Shown here: one piece after another, positions 7,065-11,938 of the stretch
Numbering within the stretch: the first letter of the stretch is position 1
How the letters are laid out: each line of letters starts with the position of its first letter
Made by a program: the position numbers and the translations under genes
From: Gammaproteobacteria bacterium
GTDB lineage: Bacteria; Pseudomonadota; Gammaproteobacteria; UBA6429
Direction: 5' to 3'
Assembly (NCBI GenBank): GCA_003232015.1
Contig: QIKU01000058.1
Location: forward strand, 1 to 11,938
DNA: 11,938 nucleotides
The notes under the pieces: model-generated
The model's database searches: none
The model's input: only the letters and a program-made list of their open reading frames with translations
Told to the model about the DNA's origin: nothing

Positions 7065-8230
7065 GCGGCACCCCCGACAAGTTTAACGATTGTCTGAGTG
7101 GCTTGTTGTAAACCTTGCACCGCTTCAGCTTTTACTCCGCTCTCTTTCAATAATGCCAGACCTTGTTCGGCTTTATTGCCTTCGAGTCGTACCACCACGG
7201 GTACGTTGACATCGACTTCCTGTAAGGCACCAATAATGCCTTCGGCTATCATGTCACAGCGCACGATACCACCAAAAATATTAACTAAAATACCGGTTAC
7301 TTTTTTATCCGATAAAATAATTTTAAACGCTTCAGCAACCCGTTCTTTTGTAGCGGTGCCACCCACATCTAAAAAATTTGCCGGTTCGGCGCCGTTGAGT
7401 TTAATCAAATCCATAGTGGCCATCGCCAGACCAGCACCATTAACCATGCAGCCAATTTGGCCATCTAAAGAAATATAATTTAAGTCCCATTGTTTAGCGC
7501 GGTGTTCACGTTCATCTTCCTGAGTTACATCATGCAGGGCTTTTAATTCTGGATGACGATATAAGGCATTGTCATCAATATTTATTTTGCCATCAAGGCA
7601 AAGCAGGTCACCGGCTTTAGTAATCACCAGTGGATTAATTTCTACCAGTGATAAATCTTTTTCATGAAACAGTTTTGCCAGCCCACTGAGCAGTTTTGAA
7701 AACTGTTTGATTTGTTCTGCATTTAATCCTAACCCAAAGCCAAGGTCGCGGGCCTGGAAAGGTTGCAGACCAGTCATGGGGTGAATGGCCGTTTTTAAAA
7801 TTTTATCCGGTGTGGTTTCGGCTACTTTTTCAATTTCCATTCCACCTTCGGTGGATGCCATGATCACTACTTTTTGTAAAGCACGGTCAATCACGACACC
7901 GAGGTAAAGCTCTTTGTCAATTTCACAGGCTTCTTCAATAAGTATTTGATTAACCGGCTGGCCTGTTGCATCGGTCTGGTAGGTGACCAGTCGGGTTCCC
8001 AGCATATTGCTAACAAAGTCCATCACCGCTTTTTTATCGTCGGTTACCTTTACACCACCCGCCTTGCCACGGCCACCAGCATGCACTTGTGCTTTAACAA
8101 CCCAGCGGGCCGTTTGCAAATCTTGCAAAGCCGCTTCAACGTCAGTAACACGAGTGACAATGCGATTTTCAGGCACCGGCATGCCGTATTCGGCGAACAA
8201 CTGCTTGGCCTGGTCTTCATGTAAATTCAT
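7061..8230 (-). CDS. sucC: Succinate-CoA ligase [ADP-forming] beta subunit
   Basis: The beta subunit of succinyl-CoA synthetase holds the ATP-grasp nucleotide site and the succinate site. The product has 389 residues (E. coli 388) and is collinear with it: [12 protein letters not shown] at the N-terminus, the ATP-grasp stretch [17 protein letters not shown] (46-62), metal-binding Asn199 in EINPLVI and Asp214 in [18 protein letters not shown], then [13 protein letters not shown] and [10 protein letters not shown] in the ligase domain. It is the first gene of the sucC-sucD-tag-DUF2288 run. Neither neighbour upstream is sucA/sucB/lpd, so the genes are detached from the 2-oxoglutarate dehydrogenase cluster that often accompanies them. 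GGAT before the ATG is a weak ribosome site. Confidence 0.98.
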   Translation of the reverse strand: MNLHEDQAKQLFAEYGMPVPENRIVTRVTDVEAALQDLQTARWVVKAQVHAGGRGKAGGVKVTDDKKAVMDFVSNMLGTRLVTYQTDATGQPVNQILIEEACEIDKELYLGVVIDRALQKVVIMASTEGGMEIEKVAETTPDKILKTAIHPMTGLQPFQARDLGFGLGLNAEQIKQFSKLLSGLAKLFHEKDLSLVEINPLVITKAGDLLCLDGKINIDDNALYRHPELKALHDVTQEDEREHRAKQWDLNYISLDGQIGCMVNGAGLAMATMDLIKLNGAEPANFLDVGGTATKERVAEAFKIILSDKKVTGILVNIFGGIVRCDMIAEGIIGALQEVDVNVPVVVRLEGNKAEQGLALLKESGVKAEAVQGLQQATQTIVKLVGGAA

Positions 8231-8371
8231 AAGGTATCCAAAAAAGTTAAAAAGTAAAGTGCACTATCGAAGCAGGCTATTCTAACGTATAAATATATAG
8301 GGAATACAGTAAATGAAATTATCGGCCAAAAATTATCTAGCAAGTAGACGGCGTTATGCCACCGGAAATAG
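8231..8371 (-). promoter_or_regulatory. Upstream region of sucC with candidate promoter signals
   Basis: This AT-rich stretch lies between sucC and the terminator of the 42-residue gene, so it should hold the sucC promoter. A possible sigma-70 pair on the minus strand is TTTACT (8313 to 8308) and TATACG (8291 to 8286), 16 bp apart; both hexamers match only four of six. Further upstream, GCCGATAA (8326 to 8319) is a perfect sigma-28 -10 core but has no matching -35, so I do not call it a promoter. No hairpin or leader peptide is evident. Confidence 0.3.
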
Positions 8372-8403
8372 AAAAAGGGAATGTTTTAACACATTCCCTT
8401 TTT
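8372..8403 (-). terminator. Rho-independent terminator, likely bidirectional
   Basis: Arms AAAAAGGGAATGT (8372-8384) and ACATTCCCTTTTT (8391-8403) pair perfectly around the six-base loop TTTAAC. Both strands have an A-run before and a U-run after the stem. It lies 25 bases beyond the stop of the minus-strand 42-residue gene, which is its likely client. It also insulates sucC from greB-side transcription. No plus-strand gene ends nearby. Confidence 0.88.
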
Positions 8404-8428
8404 GTTCAGGGAGCAACTGGTGAGTTAA

Positions 8429-8557
8429 TCAGACAAAATACAAAATGGCAACGGTTGTGCTTGCCAGTACAATAAGCACCAGCGTATCGTGCTTATCCAG
8501 CCATTGTTTGAAATTGCGCGGCTTAGACTCAAGCCTGAAACTGTTTTGAGTTTTCAT
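8429..8557 (-). CDS. Small single-span membrane protein (42 residues), hypothetical
   Basis: This is an unannotated short gene of 42 residues plus TGA. The N-terminal half is basic and polar (MKTQNSFRLESKPRNFKQWL, then DKHD). The C-terminal half is one hydrophobic helix (TLVLIVLASTTVAILYFV) that reaches almost to the last residue. This predicts a tail-anchored or N-in inner-membrane miniprotein. Support for a real gene: AAGGGG seven bases before the ATG, a canonical terminator 25 bases after the stop, a sigma-28-like promoter upstream, and a clean hydrophobic/charged segregation in this frame. It lies 114 bp downstream of greB on the same strand. I recognise no homologue and assign no function; a partner of a flagellar or envelope complex is only a guess from the promoter. 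Confidence 0.68.
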   Translation of the reverse strand: MKTQNSFRLESKPRNFKQWLDKHDTLVLIVLASTTVAILYFV

Positions 8558-8614
8558 TATTCGACCCCTTGTTGGTACTGCTGGCTTACCCCGTATAAGC
8601 CTCAACTAGAGGTG

Positions 8615-8642
8615 TTATCGGCTGCCATTCAGGATTGCTTTA
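8615..8642 (-). promoter_or_regulatory. Sigma-28-like promoter before the 42-residue gene
   Basis: On the minus strand TAAAG (TAAA at 8642 to 8639) is followed after 16 bases by GCCGATAA (8622 to 8615). Core hexamers match the sigma-28 consensus fully, and the spacer is one base longer than the usual 15. Transcription would start near 8607, giving a leader of about 50 bases before the strong ribosome site of the small gene. Spacing reduces confidence. Confidence 0.45.
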
Positions 8643-8671
8643 ACATGGTTAAGCATTTGAAAACAAAAGGA

Positions 8672-9166
8672 TTATGGGTATTTTACCTGTAATATCAGGT
8701 AGTTAATTTCACCTTGCGGAGTAACAACATTTATCTCGTCATTGGTATGTTTTTTGAGTAATGCCCGGGCCATGGGGGAGTCTATACTGATGTAGCCTTG
8801 TGGTGGATCCAGCTCATCCGGGCCCACAATGCGGTAAGTCACTTTTTTGCCGTTATCGTCTTCGAGTATCACCCATGCACCAAAAAAGACCTGCTCAGGA
8901 TTATCAGGTGTTTTGTCGACGACGGTTAAATCCGGCATGCGCTTTTGCAAATAACGGATCCGGTAATCAATTTCACGCAGTTCTTTTTTACGGTAAATAT
9001 ATTCTGCATTTTCAGAACGATCGCCCTCGGCAGCGGCCGCTGATAAATGCAGGGTGACGTCTTTACGGCGTACCCAAAGCTGTTGCAGTTCCGACTGTAA
9101 TTTTTCATAACCCAGTGCAGTAATATAAGGTGATTTTTTTTCTGCGGGTGGGCGGTAGCGCCCCAT
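8672..9166 (-). CDS. greB: Transcription elongation factor GreB
   Basis: GreB inserts its coiled coil into the secondary channel of backtracked RNA polymerase and stimulates cleavage of the transcript 3' end. The 164-residue product aligns through its length with E. coli GreB (158). The coiled-coil tip carries the acidic pair Asp49 and Glu52 in EGDRSENAEY, followed by KKELREIDYRIRYL. The C-terminal domain shows VFFGAWV, RIVGPDE and the diagnostic YISIDSPMARALLKK. The wording VFFGAWV and the LW near residue 30 favour GreB over GreA. The ATG at 9166 has AAAGGT at good spacing. An ATG at 9181 would add five residues but has GGA only three bases away, too close, so I prefer the shorter form. No partner gene is directly upstream. 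Confidence 0.95.
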   Translation of the reverse strand: MGRYRPPAEKKSPYITALGYEKLQSELQQLWVRRKDVTLHLSAAAAEGDRSENAEYIYRKKELREIDYRIRYLQKRMPDLTVVDKTPDNPEQVFFGAWVILEDDNGKKVTYRIVGPDELDPPQGYISIDSPMARALLKKHTNDEINVVTPQGEINYLILQVKYP

Positions 9167-9266
9167 ATTTCGACCTTTCATTGTTCCGGTATTTCCCTGC
9201 TAACAAATAGTTTCAAGTATAGCGTGGAACAGCTTCAGGCTGTGCTTTGGTTTTTGTATTTTTATG

Positions 9267-9298
9267 TGGCTAACACCCACGGTGATGGGTGTTAGCCA
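9267..9298 (-). terminator. Stem-loop at the 3' end of the catalase gene
   Basis: A perfect 13-bp stem, TGGCTAACACCCA (9267-9279) with TGGGTGTTAGCCA (9286-9298), encloses the loop CGGTGA. It begins five bases after the katA stop. On the katA transcript the bases after the stem are A-rich (CATAAAAATACAAAAACC), not U-rich, so this is not a textbook intrinsic terminator. It may protect the mRNA end or work with Rho. Confidence 0.6.
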
Positions 9299-9303
9299 GG
9301 GCG

Positions 9304-10761
9304 TTATTCAACTTCACTTAACGGTATATTCAGTGCATCTGCAACACCTTTGCCATAAGCAGGGTCGGCTTTTAAGCAATGGCGAATATGGCGCTTTTGT
9401 ACTTCGATATCGGCTCCGCCAACTGAACGCGCGGTGTTTTCAAACAATACCTGCTGCTGTTCGGCTGTCATTAAGCGAAACAGATCGCCGGGCTGGGTAA
9501 AGTAATCATCGTCATCTTCGCGGTGGTTCCAGTGATCCATTGCCCCGCTCAGCTCCAGTGGGGGCTCTTTACTGTCGGGCTGTTCCTGCCATTCACCAAT
9601 GCTATTGGGTTCATAGCCTTTGGTGCTGCCATAGTTACCATCCACGCGCATAGCGCCATCACGATGAAAACTGTGCATCGGGCAACGTGGTGTGTTCACC
9701 GGTATCTGGTTATGGTTAACGCCCAGGCGGTAGCGTTGTGCATCACCGTAAGCAAATAACCGACCCTGCAACATTCTGTCGGGTGAAAAACCGATACCCG
9801 GCACCACGCTTGCTGGATTAAAAGCAGCCTGTTCAACATCGGCATGGTAGTTTTCAGGGTTGCGGTTAAGCTCAAGTACACCCACATCAATTAATGGATA
9901 GTCCTTGTGTGACCATACCTTGGTCAGATCAAAAGGATGAAAGCGATAATCCTGCGCTTCGTTTTCCGGCATAATTTGCACTTTAAAGTCCCAGCGCGGG
10001 TAGTCACCGTTCTCGATACTATGGTAAAGATCACTCTGATGGCTTTCTCTGTCTTTGCCAATCAATTCTTCTGCTTCCTGATCGGTTAAATTTTTAATCC
10101 CCTGCTGGCTTTTAAAATGGAACTTAACCCAGTAGCGTTCATTTTTATCATTAATAAAGCTGAATGTATGGCTGCCAAAGCCATGCATATGGCGATAGCT
10201 TTGCGGGTTACCCCGGTCACTCATCAATACTGTAATCTGGTGCAGGGCTTCCGGTAACAGGGTCCAGAAGTCCCAGTTACTGTGTGCGCTACGCATGTTG
10301 GTACGCGGGTCACGTTTAACGGCGTGGTTTAAATCGGGAAACTTTAACGGATCTTTCATAAAAAATACCGGGGTGTTATTACCTACCATGTCCCAGTTAC
10401 CTTCCTCGCTATAGAACTTGACTGAAAAGCCTCGAATATCACGCTCGGCATCGGCTGCACCACGTTCACCGGCAACTGTTGAAAAACGCAAAAAAACATC
10501 AGTTTTTTTGCCAACTTCGGAAAATAATTTAGCTTTGGTGTATTGTGATATATCGTTTGTTACCGTAAAGGTGCCATAAGCACCCGAACCTTTGGCATGC
10601 ATACGGCGCTCGGGGATAACCTCTCGGTCAAAGTGTGCGAGTTTCTCAAGAAACCACACATCCTGTAATAGCATTGGGCCGCGCGCTCCTGCTGTTAAAA
10701 CGTTCTGATTGTCTGCAACGGGGCAGCCGTTAGTCATTGTTAGTCCTGGTTTCTTGCTCAT
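9304..10761 (-). CDS. katA: Catalase, monofunctional heme type (small subunit, clade 3-like)
   Basis: This enzyme converts hydrogen peroxide to water and oxygen. The 485-residue length is typical of small-subunit heme catalases without the C-terminal flavodoxin-like domain of large catalases. Catalytic His55 lies in [20 protein letters not shown], the distal Asn128 in VGNNTPVFF, and the heme-ligand Tyr338 in [17 protein letters not shown]. There is no signal peptide, so it is cytoplasmic. AAGGAG six bases before the ATG is a strong ribosome site, fitting a highly expressed protein. A hairpin follows the stop. An OxyR-like site and the oxyR gene itself lie upstream, so peroxide induction is likely. 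The symbol follows common use for this class; the fine clade is my judgement from size and motifs. Confidence 0.96.
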   Translation of the reverse strand: MSKKPGLTMTNGCPVADNQNVLTAGARGPMLLQDVWFLEKLAHFDREVIPERRMHAKGSGAYGTFTVTNDISQYTKAKLFSEVGKKTDVFLRFSTVAGERGAADAERDIRGFSVKFYSEEGNWDMVGNNTPVFFMKDPLKFPDLNHAVKRDPRTNMRSAHSNWDFWTLLPEALHQITVLMSDRGNPQSYRHMHGFGSHTFSFINDKNERYWVKFHFKSQQGIKNLTDQEAEELIGKDRESHQSDLYHSIENGDYPRWDFKVQIMPENEAQDYRFHPFDLTKVWSHKDYPLIDVGVLELNRNPENYHADVEQAAFNPASVVPGIGFSPDRMLQGRLFAYGDAQRYRLGVNHNQIPVNTPRCPMHSFHRDGAMRVDGNYGSTKGYEPNSIGEWQEQPDSKEPPLELSGAMDHWNHREDDDDYFTQPGDLFRLMTAEQQQVLFENTARSVGGADIEVQKRHIRHCLKADPAYGKGVADALNIPLSEVE

Positions 10762-10815
10762 CTTAATCTCCTTAAAGTAGTCATAATCAAGTGTAGTTTG
10801 TGATGGGTTAATTAC

Positions 10816-10881
10816 AATATAGACGATTAAGCTTGATATAATAAATTGATTATTACAATTGAAACGATAGTTTTAAGTTAT
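10816..10881 (-). promoter_or_regulatory. OxyR-like binding site abutting the katA promoter
   Basis: OxyR binds four ATAG/CTAT tetramers spaced by seven bases. Here ATTG (10845-10848), CAAT (10856-10859), ATAG (10867-10870) and TTAT (10878-10881) keep exactly that 7-7-7 spacing and match 13 of 16 core bases. The half nearest oxyR also has the T and A expected inside its spacer. On the minus strand the site is followed at once by a weak -35, TTATTA (10844 to 10839), then 17 bases and TATATT (10821 to 10816). This is the layout of an OxyR-activated promoter, and transcription would begin near 10809. Confidence 0.6.
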
Positions 10882-10896
10882 CATTATTTTTTAGTC

Positions 10897-10923
10897 AATA
10901 AGGCTGCTTATACAAGCCTTATT
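10897..10923 (-). terminator. Stem-loop overlapping the stop of the four-span membrane protein gene
   Basis: Arms AATAAGGCT (10897-10905) and AGCCTTATT (10915-10923) form a 9-bp perfect stem around a nine-base loop. The right arm includes two bases of the upstream gene's TAA stop. Downstream on that transcript the sequence is A-rich (GACTAAAAAATAATG), so no U-run is present. It may act as a weak terminator or processing point before the katA promoter. Confidence 0.45.
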
Positions 10924-11422
10924 ACAGGCCAGATGTCTGCTGATGTTTAGCTCTTGCCGAAAGCCAGACCAGCACAACGGTGAACACCGGTGTTAGAAAC
11001 GCGGAGCCAAAAAAAGCAGTATACAGCGTTGCCATACCATATTGCACATTGTCGGGGTCTTGCCCTGACTCTACAAAAAACCACCATCCCAAACCAAGCA
11101 ACACAGCAAGAACTATCGCTGTAATTACTGTATAAACAACCAGACGAATGATAAGCCAACCTGAAGATATTGATTCAGGAACAAGAAGAAATGCCGGGAG
11201 CCGATAAAAAAAATAGATAACCACAACTAGAAACAGGACAAGTAAACCAGGTTCCAGTGTGCTTTCGGCAGCATTGTGCAGCCATCCACCTTCTTTTCCT
11301 GCTATCAAGCTAACAAGGGCATTTATTTCTTCGTTAAAGAACATAAATATTCCCCAAAGCAAAGACGGGATAAAAAGCAACTGCAATACTCGTGATTTAA
11401 ACTGTTCAAGCCATTTTTTCAA
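10922..11422 (-). CDS. Four-span inner membrane protein of unknown function
   Basis: I do not recognise this 166-residue protein. It shows four hydrophobic segments: about 12-30 (VLQLLFIPSLLWGIFMFF), 58-81 (PGLLVLFLVVVIYFFYRLPA onward), 90-116 (ending LGLGWWFFVES) and 131-155 (TPVFTVVLVWL). Basic residues flank the first span (MKKWLEQFKSR) and the C-terminus (SARAKHQQ). Both ends are predicted to be cytoplasmic by charge. No catalytic or metal-binding motif is evident. The start is TTG at 11422, supported by AGGTGA seven bases upstream; no better in-frame ATG exists. It lies between oxyR (102 bp away) and katA (160 bp away) on the same strand. A link to the peroxide response is suggested only by position. 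Confidence 0.78.
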   Translation of the reverse strand: MKKWLEQFKSRVLQLLFIPSLLWGIFMFFNEEINALVSLIAGKEGGWLHNAAESTLEPGLLVLFLVVVIYFFYRLPAFLLVPESISSGWLIIRLVVYTVITAIVLAVLLGLGWWFFVESGQDPDNVQYGMATLYTAFFGSAFLTPVFTVVLVWLSARAKHQQTSGL

Positions 11423-11524
11423 AATAACATCACCTGCAAATTTAATAACTGTCTTGTTTATTCAGAACCACTTTGGTGCTTTAATATTTCAGAGAAAAAT
11501 AAAGCATTGAGTTGTTAGCCGCGC

Positions 11525-11938
11525 TTACTTAGGGGTAAATATTTTTATAAGCTCATCGATTACCGCACTTTTAACCAGCGTTTTTCTCCAGAACAGTCCA
11601 ATGGTTCGTTTAGGGCGCGGTTCTTTAAAGGGAATATAACAAATATCGGCTTCATCCCTGCTCATGTTTGAAGCAATTGCAATTTCAGGCATCAGGGTAA
11701 TACCGGTGCCGGCTTTTACCATAAGCCGCAGGGTTTCAAGGCTGGTTGCACGAAAGTCCTGTTCTTCGTTAGCGCCCATTAAGCTACAAACTTCCAGTGC
11801 CTGATCGCGCAGGCAATGACCTTCTTCTAATAATAGTAGATCTTTGCTTAATAACGAGGACTGTCCAATTTCCGATTTGCTTGCCAGTTTGTGATCGCTC
11901 TTCACGGCAAGACGAAAATAATCATCAAATAAAACTTT
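11525..11938 (-). CDS. oxyR: Hydrogen peroxide sensor/regulator OxyR, C-terminal part (5' end cut by window edge)
   Basis: OxyR is a LysR-family regulator that senses peroxide through a disulfide switch. The 137 residues visible are the redox half of the effector domain; the frame is open to base 11938, so the DNA-binding part lies outside. The sensing cysteines are present nine residues apart in GHCLRDQALEVC, as Cys199 and Cys208 in E. coli. FRATSLETLRLMVKAGTGIT and RTIGLFWRK match the family closely. This separates it from other LysR regulators, which lack GHCLRDQA. The end IFTPK is shorter than the long tail of E. coli OxyR. The adjacent catalase gene and its OxyR-like site support the identity. 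An internal GTG at 11905 is a valine codon in the open frame, not the start. Confidence 0.95.
   Translation of the reverse strand, partial: KVLFDDYFRLAVKSDHKLASKSEIGQSSLLSKDLLLLEEGHCLRDQALEVCSLMGANEEQDFRATSLETLRLMVKAGTGITLMPEIAIASNMSRDEADICYIPFKEPRPKRTIGLFWRKTLVKSAVIDELIKIFTPK

Noticed and set aside
6593..7478. Several long open frames on both strands within sucC and sucD
   Set aside because: They are shadows of two strongly conserved genes, with low-complexity Ala/Pro/Ser-rich or otherwise unprotein-like translations.
8489..8692. Plus-strand open frame of 67 codons in the greB-sucC gap
   Set aside because: It is antisense to the better supported 42-residue gene and to its promoter, runs into the 3' end of greB, has no ribosome site, and its composition is not protein-like.
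11477..11506. Inverted repeat TGCTTTA ... TAAAGCA between oxyR and the four-span gene
   Set aside because: Only seven AT-rich pairs around 16 bases with mismatches and no U-run; not distinguishable from chance in AT-rich DNA.

Overview
The window reads as chromosome of a moderately AT-rich, motile, aerobic gammaproteobacterium. The Tag, GreB, SucC/SucD, SprT, Aer and OxyR products all resemble their enterobacterial counterparts closely, DUF2288 proteins are common in this class, and FliA-type (sigma-28) promoter signals are present. I see no transposase, tRNA, rRNA, CRISPR array, phage gene or other sign of recent transfer. The species cannot be named from the sequence.

Layout. (1) Positions 1-1470, minus strand: an envelope operon with a secreted LolA-like protein followed by a LolD/MacB-type ABC ATPase that runs off the left edge; a permease is expected beyond it. 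Its promoter region carries an operator-like inverted repeat. (2) 1588-3369, plus: a perfect sigma-28 promoter followed by an Aer-type aerotaxis receptor. (3) 3402-5230, plus: a 26-bp perfect palindrome, a minimal MscS channel, an SprT-family zinc protease and a periplasmic TPR protein. (4) 5227-8230, minus: sucC-sucD-tag-DUF2288, packed as one operon, which ends tail-to-tail with the TPR gene. (5) 8372-9166, minus: greB, then an unannotated 42-residue single-span membrane protein with its own ribosome binding site, a sigma-28-like promoter and a canonical terminator. (6) 9304-11938, minus: an oxidative-stress block with the C-terminal part of oxyR (running off the right edge), an unknown four-span membrane protein and a catalase gene. 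A four-tetramer OxyR-like site abuts the catalase promoter.

How the genes fit together. The oxyR/katA block is the clearest functional unit: a peroxide sensor with both redox cysteines, a plausible binding site and the catalase it would control. The two sigma-28-like promoters put the aerotaxis receptor, and possibly the 42-residue protein, in the flagellar/chemotaxis regulon. The sucCD operon couples a TCA-cycle enzyme to a DNA alkylation repair glycosylase and a small DUF2288 protein. The rest is ordinary housekeeping. The least explained items are the 42-residue protein, the four-span protein between oxyR and katA, and the regulatory palindromes.
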